A stretch of 64,000 nucleotides of DNA from Hymenobacter jejuensis (GTDB taxonomy: Bacteria > Bacteroidota > Bacteroidia > Cytophagales > Hymenobacteraceae), in assembly GCF_006337165.1 (NCBI RefSeq), contig NZ_CP040896.1:3658001-3722000 (forward strand), written 5' to 3'. The translations under genes and the position numbers were made by a program. Below, one piece after another: positions 17,037-26,600 of this stretch; positions within the stretch are counted from its first letter, which is position 1; every line of letters begins with the position of its first letter. The notes below the pieces were generated by a model. It did no database searches and had not been told where the DNA came from. It was given only the letters and a program-made list of their open reading frames with translations.

Positions 17037-17066
17037 TTGCAGAAATGTTGCCAAGCTCTACATTTA
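17037..17066 (+). promoter_or_regulatory. Candidate Bacteroidota promoter
   Basis: TTG (17037-17039), a 19-base spacer and TACATTTA (17059-17066), which differs from TAnnTTTG only in the last base. The lipoprotein ATG follows at 17095. Confidence 0.4.
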
Positions 17067-17094
17067 TAGCTTTTACATTATTTCTACTGTTGTT

Positions 17095-17772
17095 ATGAAA
17101 TCAATTGTACGTGGTGCCCGCCGTGTTCTGCTGCTGACGAGCGTAGCAGTTGCGGGAAGCTGTGCGCCAGCTACCTATTACCTTTCTATGCAGCCAAATC
17201 AAGGCAGCGGAATTTGGCAAGATGGCCACGAACGCGCCATGGCCAGCCGAGATAGCATTCAGGTTAATATGGCGTTCGTCCGCTACGATGACGAAAGCTT
17301 GATCTTTGATTTTGATATTCAGAATCAGTCATCCAAACCCGTATTGGTGGCGCCCGAACAATTTAGCTACTCAGCTGTGAACACCACGCTGCATGAAGGC
17401 GAACAATACATTGCCTATTATCCCGGTCCGATTAAAGCCGTTAACCCTGAGTTGAAGCTGGATAAGTTGGAGATGGCAGTCGCTTATAACCTGCGCGAGT
17501 CGAATAGGGTGATGTTGCTGGCTTCGCCAGAATACGCCAATCAGACGCGCATCTTGCACTCGACTGTTGCTGCACAAGCCCAAACGCAAAAGGAAGAAAC
17601 CGAAAAGCACATCCTTCGCAAGAATACCCTTGTGCCGGGCCAGGGCATCCACGGGTACGTTTATTTTCCGCGTGCCAACCAAGCCGACCTGCTGCGCATG
17701 AGTCTGCCGCTTCGCTCCGAACCGCTCGTAATCGAATATAAGCAGTCGCGTAGCCGAGAGCCTTTGTATTAA
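17095..17772 (+). CDS. Hypothetical lipoprotein
   Basis: The 225-residue precursor has a basic start, a hydrophobic segment and a lipobox-like VAGSC (Cys near residue 23), so it is likely lipidated. The mature part is mixed and soluble, with a beta-rich region (MAFVRYDDESLIFDFDIQNQSSKPVLVAPEQFSY) that looks like an immunoglobulin-like segment, and a PGQGIHGYVYFPRANQADLL segment near the end. No family is recognised. A strong terminator follows, so it is probably monocistronic. Confidence 0.7.
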   Translation: MKSIVRGARRVLLLTSVAVAGSCAPATYYLSMQPNQGSGIWQDGHERAMASRDSIQVNMAFVRYDDESLIFDFDIQNQSSKPVLVAPEQFSYSAVNTTLHEGEQYIAYYPGPIKAVNPELKLDKLEMAVAYNLRESNRVMLLASPEYANQTRILHSTVAAQAQTQKEETEKHILRKNTLVPGQGIHGYVYFPRANQADLLRMSLPLRSEPLVIEYKQSRSREPLY

Positions 17773-17782
17773 CGACCTGAAA

Positions 17783-17824
17783 AGCAAACGCCTCATTACA
17801 ACGTGGAGTAATGAGGCGTTTGCT
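17783..17824. terminator. Bidirectional hairpin between convergent genes
   Basis: AGCAAACGCCTCATTA (17783-17798) pairs perfectly with TAATGAGGCGTTTGCT (17809-17824). It lies between the lipoprotein gene and uup, whose ends face each other. Confidence 0.8.
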
Positions 17825-17841
17825 GTTGGCAACCGAGGGTT

Positions 17842-19749
17842 TTACATAAAATCCGCCAATTCAAGCCAGCGCTCGCCCTTTGCATCGAGTTCAGCATCAA
17901 TGCGTTTGAGCTGGACAGCCCAATCGGCTAGCTCTTGGTGCGAGCCATTGCCCGCATTAAGCTGATTGATAAGCTGTTGCTTTTGCTCCTCCAACCGCTC
18001 AATATCCTTTTCCAGCGTTTCGTATTCCTTCTTTTCGGCAAACGAAGCGCGCCGTTTGGGGGCGGCCGCTGGTGCTACTTGCGCCGGAGCCGCCGAAGGT
18101 GCTACGCCGGCAGCCGCTTTGGCGGTTTTAGCCATTTCCTTAGCGTATTCGACCGAGTTGTTCTCCTTCTGCCACTCGCGGTAGTCGGTGTAGTTGCCGG
18201 GGAATTGCCGAATCTGGCCGCCTGGCTCCAGCACAAACACATGCTCTACCAAGGCATCCATGAAGTAACGATCGTGCGATACAATCAGCAGGCAGCCACT
18301 GAAGTTGAGCAGGAAATCCTCTAGGATATTCAACGTGATGATATCCAGGTCGTTGGTAGGCTCGTCAAGAATCAGGAAGTTCGGATTCTTGATGAGCACG
18401 CGCAGCAGTTGCAAGCGACGCTTTTCGCCCCCACTCAGCTTGCTGACCAGCGTGTACTGCTGCGCCGGCGGAAACTGAAAATGCTGCAAAAATTGTGAAG
18501 CCGTAACTACTTCACCATTAGCCATTTCCACTACTTCGGCTACTTCCTTCACAATGTCGATGACGCGTTGGCTTTCGTCGAATTCCAGCTCGGTCTGGGT
18601 GTAGTAGCCAAATACCGTCGTCTGACCGGCATCCACCGCGCCGCTGTCGGGCTGGAGCTTGCCGGTGAGCATGTTCAGCAACGTCGATTTGCCGGCGCCG
18701 TTTGGCCCAATCAGGCCAATGCGATCCTTTTTCTTGAACACGTAGCTGAAGTCGTCGAGCACGACTTTGTTGCCGAACTGTTTGTGCAGGTGCTCTACCT
18801 CAATGATTTTGCCACCCTGGCGCGTGGTTTTCACCGAAAGCTCCAGTTGTGGACCGCCGATTTTGGTTTTGGCCTTCTCCTGCGTTTCATAGAAAGCGTC
18901 GATGCGGGCTTTTTGCTTGGTACCGCGGGCCTGCGGTTGCCGACGCATCCACTCCAATTCTTTGCGGAGCAGGTTGCGGGCTTTTTCTACCTCGGCCACT
19001 TCCATTTGCTCGCGCTCGGCTTTCTTCTCCACAAAATAAGAGTAGTTGCCTTGGTAGCGGTGCACTTTGCCCTGGTCGAGCTCCACGATTTCGTTGGCCA
19101 CCTTGTCCAGGAAGTAGCGGTCGTGGGTAACCATCAGCAGCGTCAGCGATGGCGACGCCAAGCGGTTTTCCAGCCACTCGATCGTGTCAAGATCCAGGTG
19201 GTTGGTGGGCTCGTCAAGTATCAGGATTTCAGGCTCTTCGATAAGCACACGGGCCAAGGCCACGCGTTTGCGTTGGCCGCCCGAGAGCTTATCGACGCGG
19301 CGTTCCAGCAACTCACCCAGGATGCCCAAGCGGCCCAAGATTTGTTTTACCTGCGCTTCATAGTCCCAGGCGTTGAGGGCGTCCATGCGCTCCATCACGC
19401 GCTGTAGGTCGTTGGGCGAGTGTTCTTCTTGATTGAGAACGTGTTCGTAGTCGCGAATGGCGGCCAGCGTATCGTTCTGGCTGGCGAAGATGGTTTGCTC
19501 CACTGTCAGACTTTCGTCGAACACGGGCTGTTGGCCCAAGAACGCCACACGAATGTCTTTACGAACGCTAACAGAGCCCGTATCAGGCTGTTCGAGGTTC
19601 GCCAGGATGCGTAGAAGGGTAGTTTTACCAGAGCCGTTGATGCCCACCAGGGCTACACGTTGGCCTTGTTGCAACCCAAAATTGAGGTCGCGGAAGAGCC
19701 AGCGGTCGGCGTAATTTTTCGAAATGGATTCGGCAGAAAGCAGATTCAT
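17842..19749 (-). CDS. uup: ABC-F family ATPase, Uup-like
   Basis: This soluble 635-residue protein has two ABC ATPase domains and no membrane segment, as expected of ABC-F factors that bind ribosomes or branched DNA. Walker A motifs are GINGSGKTT (about 36) and GPNGAGKST (about 350). Signatures LSGGQRK and LSGGEKR, and Walker B segments ILILDEPTNHLD and FLILDEPTNDLD, are all intact. The linker between the domains contains the RRQPQARGTKQKARID segment. The C-terminal coiled coil (about 560-635, EKDIERLEEQKQQLINQL) is the Uup-type DNA-binding extension, which points to Uup rather than EttA. An Ala/Pro-rich spacer precedes it. Confidence 0.88.
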   Translation of the reverse strand: MNLLSAESISKNYADRWLFRDLNFGLQQGQRVALVGINGSGKTTLLRILANLEQPDTGSVSVRKDIRVAFLGQQPVFDESLTVEQTIFASQNDTLAAIRDYEHVLNQEEHSPNDLQRVMERMDALNAWDYEAQVKQILGRLGILGELLERRVDKLSGGQRKRVALARVLIEEPEILILDEPTNHLDLDTIEWLENRLASPSLTLLMVTHDRYFLDKVANEIVELDQGKVHRYQGNYSYFVEKKAEREQMEVAEVEKARNLLRKELEWMRRQPQARGTKQKARIDAFYETQEKAKTKIGGPQLELSVKTTRQGGKIIEVEHLHKQFGNKVVLDDFSYVFKKKDRIGLIGPNGAGKSTLLNMLTGKLQPDSGAVDAGQTTVFGYYTQTELEFDESQRVIDIVKEVAEVVEMANGEVVTASQFLQHFQFPPAQQYTLVSKLSGGEKRRLQLLRVLIKNPNFLILDEPTNDLDIITLNILEDFLLNFSGCLLIVSHDRYFMDALVEHVFVLEPGGQIRQFPGNYTDYREWQKENNSVEYAKEMAKTAKAAAGVAPSAAPAQVAPAAAPKRRASFAEKKEYETLEKDIERLEEQKQQLINQLNAGNGSHQELADWAVQLKRIDAELDAKGERWLELADFM

Positions 19750-19764
19750 GCCGCAAAGGTAACC

Positions 19765-19998
19765 TCAAATCACCCTTACCCGGTCAACGTGTAAGTCGTC
19801 GCGCAGGATTTCGAGGCCTTTGTAAGCCAGCGGCCGCCCGGTGTTGGTGGTCAGCTCGCCGCCGTCGCTGTACTTCTGGGCCACGTCGAGCACTAGTTGG
19901 GTGTATTTGCGTTCGCCCAACTCGATGGCAACCGGGCGGCCGCGGCTGGAATCGAAGGTAGCCAGGGCGCGTTCAATTTCTTCCAGTATTGTACTCAT
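19765..19998 (-). CDS. Small hypothetical protein (77 aa)
   Basis: A soluble 77-residue protein, apparently one small alpha/beta unit: STILEEIERALATFDSSRG, then AIELGERKYTQLVLDVAQKY and a final LEILRDDLHVDRVRVI. It lies 15 bases upstream of uup on the same strand, so the two are probably co-transcribed. No family is recognised. Confidence 0.55.
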   Translation of the reverse strand: MSTILEEIERALATFDSSRGRPVAIELGERKYTQLVLDVAQKYSDGGELTTNTGRPLAYKGLEILRDDLHVDRVRVI

Positions 19999-20159
19999 GA
20001 ACGGGGAGTAGAGCGGGCGGATAAGGAATTACAAAGTAAGAATGGGCAATAAATATTAGGAATACAACTTCTGCCAACCAATGCAAATTGGCTCAATACC
20101 ACGCCCGTGCGCGGTATGGCCTTGTCAAATGTTAAATGTTAGTCGTTACTTGCCCGCCT

Positions 20160-20990
20160 ATGCCTACCTCAACACCCGACCTTAGCACCCGGCCCATCGG
20201 AGTTTTCGACAGCGGTATCGGCGGCCTCACCGTCGCGCACGCCGTCAATAAAATGCTGCCCCACGAGCGCCTGATTTACTTCGGCGACACAGCACATCTG
20301 CCGTACGGTGACAAATCAACGGCTGCCATTCAGGCGTACAGCATCAAAATCTGCGATTTGCTGCTGCGCCAACACTGCAAAGTCATCCTGATTGCCTGCA
20401 ATTCGGCCTCGGCCGCGGCCTACGAGTTGGTGCGCGAATATGTAGGCTCGAAAGCGCGCGTGCTCAACGTAATCGACCCAATTGTGGAGCATATCGGCCA
20501 AGCCTACGCGGAGCGAAACGTGGGCCTGATCGGCACGAAGCAAACCGTCAACTCCAACGTATACAAGAAGAAAATCGACGACCTCGACGCCGGAGTGCAG
20601 CTCCAGTCGCTGGCTACGCCGCTTTTGGTGCCCATGATCGAAGAAGGGTTTTTCAACAACACCATCAGCGACAACATCATCCGCACGTACCTCAACAACC
20701 CTGAGCTGAGCAACATCGACGCCTTGGTGCTCGGCTGCACACACTATCCCTTAATTAAGGAGCAAATCGCCGACATTTACCAAGGCAAAGTACAGGTGCT
20801 GGATGCTTCAGATGTAGTAGCCAAGCACTTGAAAAAGTATCTGGAAGACAACCACTTAGCAGCAAAACCTACTTCTTTGGCACCGGTACACCACTTTTAC
20901 GTCTCCGACTTTACCCGCTCGTTTGAAGAAAGCACCCGCATCTTTTTCGGCCAGGAAGTGCATCTGGAGCATTATCCGCTGTGGGAGTAA
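20160..20990 (+). CDS. murI: Glutamate racemase
   Basis: MurI makes D-glutamate for peptidoglycan. The ATG at 20160 gives 276 residues; the frame is open to 20136 but the extra residues are not family-like. The two catalytic cysteines are in the expected contexts: LIACNSASAAAYE (about 80) and LVLGCTHYPLIK (about 196). The N-terminal GVFDSGIGGLTVAH is the family signature. An imperfect hairpin (ATACCACGC with GCGCGGTAT, 20096-20117) lies in the leader. A lipoprotein gene follows 30 bases later, and that gap is filled by a palindromic repeat. Confidence 0.93.
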   Translation: MPTSTPDLSTRPIGVFDSGIGGLTVAHAVNKMLPHERLIYFGDTAHLPYGDKSTAAIQAYSIKICDLLLRQHCKVILIACNSASAAAYELVREYVGSKARVLNVIDPIVEHIGQAYAERNVGLIGTKQTVNSNVYKKKIDDLDAGVQLQSLATPLLVPMIEEGFFNNTISDNIIRTYLNNPELSNIDALVLGCTHYPLIKEQIADIYQGKVQVLDASDVVAKHLKKYLEDNHLAAKPTSLAPVHHFYVSDFTRSFEESTRIFFGQEVHLEHYPLWE

Positions 20991-20996
20991 AAGTAA

Positions 20997-21021
20997 TAAG
21001 TAATTGATAATGAGATAATTA
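20997..21021. repeat. Intergenic palindromic element, strong copy
   Basis: Left arm TAAGTA (6/6), core TGATAATGA (8/9), right arm TAATTA (5/6). It occupies nearly all of the murI-lipoprotein gap and ends on the A of the next ATG (21021). Confidence 0.7.
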
Positions 21022-21692
21022 TGAAAAAGACATACTATCGTTTAGGCGATTGGCGGCGGAATGCTTTGTTGCTCGCCGCCGCTGCGAGCCTAGGGCTGGC
21101 GGTATTACCTGCCTGCTCAAGCAACAACGAGCGCCAAGATCCGAACGCCGACGAGTGGAGCGGCGAAACCTACAGCGAAGGCGTCATTACGGAGATAACG
21201 GAAGTACAACCCGGCGAGTGGAAAATCACGGCCGAGCGGCCTGCCGGCAAGGAAGAAGTAGCCGCCGTGATGCATCACTTTGATGGCAAGGTAGATACAC
21301 TCCAGGGCCAGGCTCTGCAACGCCAGATGCAAGACTACAGCCGTCGCTACCCCGAAAACCGGGTAGGCAGCACCGGCATGATGGACGTGCTCATGTGGAG
21401 CGGCATTGGCTACATGGCCGGCCGCTACATGACGCCCAACGCGGGATACTATGCCAATCCGGGCCTAGTGCAGCAAAACTCGGCCTGGCGGCAAAATGTA
21501 ACCCGCGAGCGCGAAACCCAAGGGCGTGGATTCTACGGCCGGGGCTTTTCGGGCAATCGTACATCGCGCACGGCTGGGGTGCGGGAGAGCCGCACATTTT
21601 CGCGTTCGGCCTACCGCAGCAGCGCGCCGCGTATGGGGCGTAGCAGCGGGTTTGGAAGCCGTGGCTTCGGTGGTAGAGGCTTTGGCGGGTAA
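21021..21692 (+). CDS. UPF0323-like lipoprotein with Gly/Arg-rich tail
   Basis: The 223-residue precursor has a signal peptide ending in a lipobox (LAVLPACSS), so it is probably membrane-anchored through Cys32. Residues 45-100 form a small beta-rich domain (GVITEITEVQPGEWKITAERPAGKEEVAAVM). A helical GMMDVLMWSGIGYMAGRYM segment follows. The last 60 residues are Gly/Arg/Ser/Phe-rich (RGFYGRGFSGNR, FGSRGFGGRGFGG). The layout resembles the UPF0323 lipoproteins of epsilonproteobacteria. It lies 21 bases before an ATP-grasp enzyme gene, as YgiB/YgiC-type pairs do. The assignment is by layout, not by alignment. Confidence 0.6.
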   Translation: MKKTYYRLGDWRRNALLLAAAASLGLAVLPACSSNNERQDPNADEWSGETYSEGVITEITEVQPGEWKITAERPAGKEEVAAVMHHFDGKVDTLQGQALQRQMQDYSRRYPENRVGSTGMMDVLMWSGIGYMAGRYMTPNAGYYANPGLVQQNSAWRQNVTRERETQGRGFYGRGFSGNRTSRTAGVRESRTFSRSAYRSSAPRMGRSSGFGSRGFGGRGFGG

Positions 21693-21714
21693 ATTGTTGA
21701 TTACATTGTAGTTA
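21690..21714. repeat. Intergenic palindromic element spanning stop-to-start gap
   Basis: It begins with the lipoprotein stop codon TAA and ends at the A of the next gene's ATG (21714). The right arm matches 5/6; the core TGATTACAT is diverged (6/9). Confidence 0.4.
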
Positions 21715-22895
21715 TGAGTATGGTTCGGCTTTTGCCGCTTTCGGGCGATGTTGCACCTGCCGTACGCGCGCTGGGTTGGGATTGGGCCATAGAGGAAGCC
21801 TGCGAAAATTACGTGGCACGTGAAGCAGTGGCACTTCCAGAAGAGGAAGCCGATACGCTGTTGGCAGCCGCCGATACTTTATATGGGATGCTCGTCCAAG
21901 CAATCCCAGACCCTGTTCCGGATGAGCTGCTGCGGTTGCTTGCCATTCCGCCGATGCTTTGGGCTGCCATCCGCCACTCCTGGAACGACGACCGGCATTG
22001 GCACCTCTACGGTCGCTTTGATATAGTAAGCACCCCGGAAGGCCCTAAACTGTTGGAATTCAACGCCGATACAGCCACCAGCATCCCCGAAACAGCCGTA
22101 GTGCAATGGGCCAGCTTGGTTGCCGCCCGGCAGTCGGAAGATGAGCGCCAAGCCAACAGTTTGTTCGAAGGCTTGGAAGCACAGTTTCGACAATGGCTGA
22201 CGCTAAACGCTGACCTAGAGGCAAGTCTGCTATTAGTGCATCTACCTGACAGCGCCGAAGACGAAGCGAACTGCACCGTACTAGCCGAGGCCGCGCGGGC
22301 TGCTGGTTTCACCGAAGTGCACATTTGCCCCGTCGATGACATGCAGGTATCGGTGGCAGGGGAGGAGCGCGGCGTTTGGGCGCAGGTGGGCCCCGAGCAA
22401 TGGTTGCGTTTCAGTTTTGTGTTTAAGCTAGTGCCTTGGGAGATCCTGGCCGAGGAAGAGCCTGCTCTAACCACTGATTTAACCCAATTGCTGCTCAGCC
22501 GCGACGTAATAATTGCCAACCCTGCTTACGCCTTGCTTTTTCAAAGCAAAGGCATTTTGGCGTGGTTGTGGCAAGTTTATCCGCAGCATCCTTTGCTGCT
22601 CGAATCGTCGTTGCAGCCCTTGTCGGGGCATTATGTTCGCAAGCCCTTTTTTGGGCGTGAGGGACAAAATGTGGCTGATATTCATAATGGGTTAACTGTC
22701 AATGAAATAGCTGGAGACTACGAAACTCAAGCCCAGGTATACCAACGGCGGGCTGAACTGCCGCTTGACGAGCAGGGAAGGTATTACCAAGCCGGCGTAT
22801 TTTGGGCTGGCGAAGCCTGCGCGCTAGGGTTTCGCCGCGACAAAGGTTTCATTACCAACTTATCCGAGTTTGTGCCCCACTTGCTTACCTCCTGA
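21714..22895 (+). CDS. Glutathionylspermidine-synthase-like ATP-grasp ligase (YgiC/YjfC family)
   Basis: A 393-residue soluble enzyme of the Gsp-synthetase C-terminal-domain family, whose members form amide bonds using ATP. Family marks are WHLYGRFDIV and LLEFNADTATSIPETA (about 102-128), the central FSFVFKLVPWEIL (about 236), and the ATP-grasp segment SGHYVRKPFFGREGQNV (about 303-319). The amidase domain of true E. coli Gsp is absent, so it corresponds to the stand-alone YgiC/YjfC branch, whose substrates are unknown. The pairing with the upstream lipoprotein suggests the ligase modifies or serves an envelope partner. Start chosen at ATG 21714 (a second ATG lies two codons on). Confidence 0.82.
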   Translation: MSMVRLLPLSGDVAPAVRALGWDWAIEEACENYVAREAVALPEEEADTLLAAADTLYGMLVQAIPDPVPDELLRLLAIPPMLWAAIRHSWNDDRHWHLYGRFDIVSTPEGPKLLEFNADTATSIPETAVVQWASLVAARQSEDERQANSLFEGLEAQFRQWLTLNADLEASLLLVHLPDSAEDEANCTVLAEAARAAGFTEVHICPVDDMQVSVAGEERGVWAQVGPEQWLRFSFVFKLVPWEILAEEEPALTTDLTQLLLSRDVIIANPAYALLFQSKGILAWLWQVYPQHPLLLESSLQPLSGHYVRKPFFGREGQNVADIHNGLTVNEIAGDYETQAQVYQRRAELPLDEQGRYYQAGVFWAGEACALGFRRDKGFITNLSEFVPHLLTS

Positions 22896-23644
22896 CTCGA
22901 AAATTCGCTCCTCATCGTACAGCGTTGAGTAAGCTTCTGAAAAGCAGTAGTTTATAAAGAAGAACCTTGAATAATTCCTAAATAGTCGATAGCGCCAACT
23001 CGACAGTTAAAATATAGAATTCGAAAAAAATAAAGACGTTAAATAATTATAAACACATTTCCCCGTTGGCTTTATAATGTGATTTCATTAGACATAGGTT
23101 GTGTATTTAAATAATGCAAATTTTGTAGGCAATTATCATGTTATTTGGAATTGAGATTGGTTTCTTATCTATAGTTGATCTTTGGCAGCGGCAGTTGATT
23201 TAAAATCTGAAACCTCTTTCCCTGAACCACAAGCTGCTTCACGTCTTCGCAGACTATATCGAATAGTGATGAGCACACCTATCTAAACAAGGGAAAATGA
23301 AAAAATAGTGCTAGTGATTGCACTAGAAAACGTGCAAATTTGTGCCGTGACATTGAATGGATAAATCTGGCTTTGGGTTAAGAGGAGGACTGATGAGAGT
23401 GTCAGATAAATGATATTATTGCTCTGGAAACGCAGCTGAAGTCATAAAAATTCGCAGCCTATCTGGCATGAAATATGAAGGCGAGCGCAACCTAATCCAC
23501 AACAAACGCCAACTTTATACTTTGAATAATTATATTTTATCAAAAAAAATTCCTTGTCCATAAGATTTTGAAATCCGTAAAACACCGCTGATTACAGAAT
23601 AGTATAAGCGTTTCCTTTCGTAACCTTTCTTTCATTCCATACAC
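22896..23644. other. AT-rich non-coding stretch upstream of a T9SS cargo gene
   Basis: No reading frame of credible length or codon use was found on either strand. The base composition is visibly more AT-rich than the surrounding genes. A small hairpin (CTAGTG, 4-base loop, CACTAG at 23311-23326) is present. A near-match to the -7 box (TATACTTTG) lies near 23516, but no -33 match is spaced correctly. It may hold a long leader or a small RNA. Confidence 0.5.
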
Positions 23645-26600
23645 ATGAAAAACAAATACTTAAGTAACCCAAATCGAGCATTACGACCTCGGGCTTGGGC
23701 AATTTTATTGGTGCTTTTGGCCTTGCCCATATTAGGTTGGGCCCAGACATTCACTGAAACCTTCGGGACCAAAGGTCCTGAGTCAGTAAGTGCTGCTAAC
23801 ACTGCTAAGGATTTCGATAATGACTTGCTCACGTTTAGCGGGAATGCATCGTTGATTGCTAGCGACCAATACATTGAGGCTTCACCTGGGTCAGGTGGTT
23901 CCTTTGTGTTTTTTGGCGACGTAAATTCAACTAAAGATGGTATTGACGTTGCGTTTCCTACTAACGTCCGTACTCTATCTATACTAGGAATTAACACTAC
24001 GCAGCTGCAAGCAGCAAGTACAAAGTTGAGCTTCAACTTTTATGTCAACCCTGGTGCTAATACAACACTGGGTAACTTTGTAGTCGAATACCGCACAAGC
24101 CAGCAGTTTGGCGCTCCCTACACCACTATTGCGGATGTAAATCTGAATCGCGGTGCAGGATGGAGTAATGTTTCTATTACCAACCCGTTCAATGGTGCGA
24201 CAGGGAATAGCGTAGAAATTCGATTCCGCCGTTCTGTTGCAGCAAACGAATACATCGCTATTGATGATGTAGTGCTGTCTGGTACTACAAACCCTAACTT
24301 CACGGTTTCACCTGCTGACCTTACGTTTCCCGGAACACCAGTAAATGGAACATCGGCTCCGCAAAGTATCTCGGTTGCCGGCAGCGGACTCACAAGTGAC
24401 ATTGCCGTTCAGGCACCTACTGGTTTCCGCATTCGCAAACAAGGCGATGCTGCTTACTTGGCTGAGGGCGCTACGCTCACGCTGACTCGTGCTAATGGCA
24501 ACATCGACACCAAAGTTGAGGTAGTTTTCAATCCTACGACCCCAACGCCAACTAAGCCAACCGGACAGATTTCATTTGTTGGTGGCGGTGCTACCAGCCG
24601 GTTTGTCTCGGTTTCAGGCACCGTCGTTACCCCAAACATTACTGTAAATCCCACAACGTTGACATTTGGCAACGTGGAAGTAAATACGCAGTCTTCGAGC
24701 CAATTTATTTCCGTTGTAGGTTCCGATCTCACTGACAACGTCAGCGTTCAGGTTCCAACTGGGTATATATTCCGCAAATCTGGAGATGCAACTTTCTTAG
24801 CATCTGGTACAACCCTAACGCTGGTTCAGGCAAGCGGTAGCGTTAATGCTGATGTTGAGATCCGTTTGGCTCCGACAACCATAGGAAATTTCAACGGTAA
24901 TGTATCGTTCGTAAGCAACGGTGCTACTACACGGTTTGTGGGCGCAACCGGTGCGGGCGTCGCGCCGGCGCCAGTGGTAACGGTTTCGACCACTAACCCG
25001 CCTACTGCCAACAGCAATACCATTGGTTTCCCGGATACGCGTATCGGTCGTACTGCTACGCCAGCATCATTTTATGTAAGCGGACAAAATCTGGATAATA
25101 ACACGGTAACTGTTAGCTCACCATCAAACGAATTTCTGATTCGTTTGGGTCGGTCAGGTGCTTTTGGCTCATCCGTCATCCTGAACGGTACAAACGGCAC
25201 TTTGGCTGCTACCGAACTACAGGTGCAATTTGCTCCTTCCACAGTAGGGCCGCGCAACGCTACTATCGCTGCATCTTCCGGTACTACTGTTAACTCCATT
25301 TTGCAGGTAAGCGGCAATGGCTTAGCAGCCACCAACGAAATCTTCATTACGCCCGATCCCGCTACCCTCGATTTCCAGACGGTATCGTCGAACGGCTCAT
25401 CGCAAATTCTGACCTTCCAAGTTGGTGCTACCTTAATCGGGACCAACCCTTTGGTGCTAACTCCCGCCAGCTCTACTTCTTCCAACGCCAACATTGAGAT
25501 TCGGGAAGCGAACGTCGGTGATTTCCAGACCGGCCCGCTCACTTTCCAACCTGTCAACGGCAGCGTAACGGAACGCACTATCGAAGTTCGCCTAACTGGC
25601 CCGCTGGCATTGGGTAACTACGAAGGCTCCATCACGGCTTCCAGCAACGGAACCCCAAGCAAAGCAGTGCGTGTAATCGCAAACAGCAACGGTACTTCGG
25701 CTACGGTTAGTGCCGACAACACGCTGCAGCCTTTCTCTACAGTTCCGGGCGTAGCATCTGCTACGCAATCTTTCCCAGTAAACGGTCAAGGATTGATTCG
25801 TGACATCACGGTGAAAGCCCCCGCTCTATTCCAGATTGCGCTCAACGAAGCAGATTTTGCTGCTCTGAATGGTGCCACTGGAAACACCATTACGGTGGTA
25901 CGTAACAATGATGCTGGCGACGGCTTCAAAAACCCTGTACCCGTATACGTTCGCTACTTGCCTAGCATTGCTTCTCAACAGCCGGACAGCGGCCCGATAG
26001 CGGTTACAAGCGAGCCAGCAATCGGTGCTACAATTCAGGTACAAGGCTATAGCGCTCCTTCGGTCGAAATTCAGTCTTCGATTCCTGAGATCGCAAACGT
26101 TGAGATCAACACGTTGTCTAACCCTGTGGCGGTTACAGTGCACGCTGTGCGGGTACGTCAGGCTATCACGGTTTCGGAAGTGCTGACGCAGCCTACGCAG
26201 TTTAACAATCCGCTTCAGGATCAGTTTGAGATTTCGCTCAAGCCAGATGCTGACTTTGGTAGCGTTGTTACTTTCAGCCCGGATGCAAGCACGTACAGCA
26301 TTGATCAGGTAGTGTATGTGCGTTACAAGCCTACTCATATTGGCAATGCAACTTCGAAACTCCAGTTCAGAAGCAGTGACTTTATCAATTCCGGCTTCCA
26401 GGATTTCCCAGCAAACGGATCACTGCTCGGCAAAGCACTCGACACACAACCAACAGCACAGACTACCATCAATGTTGTGCGGAATGGCTCAACGGCAACC
26501 GTTACCTTCTCGCCTGCGCAGGGCGGTACTATAAACGGTGCCGGCGAAGGTCGTCTGATCATTGCTAGCCTCAGCAACCAGTTGGCCGGTAACAACCAGC

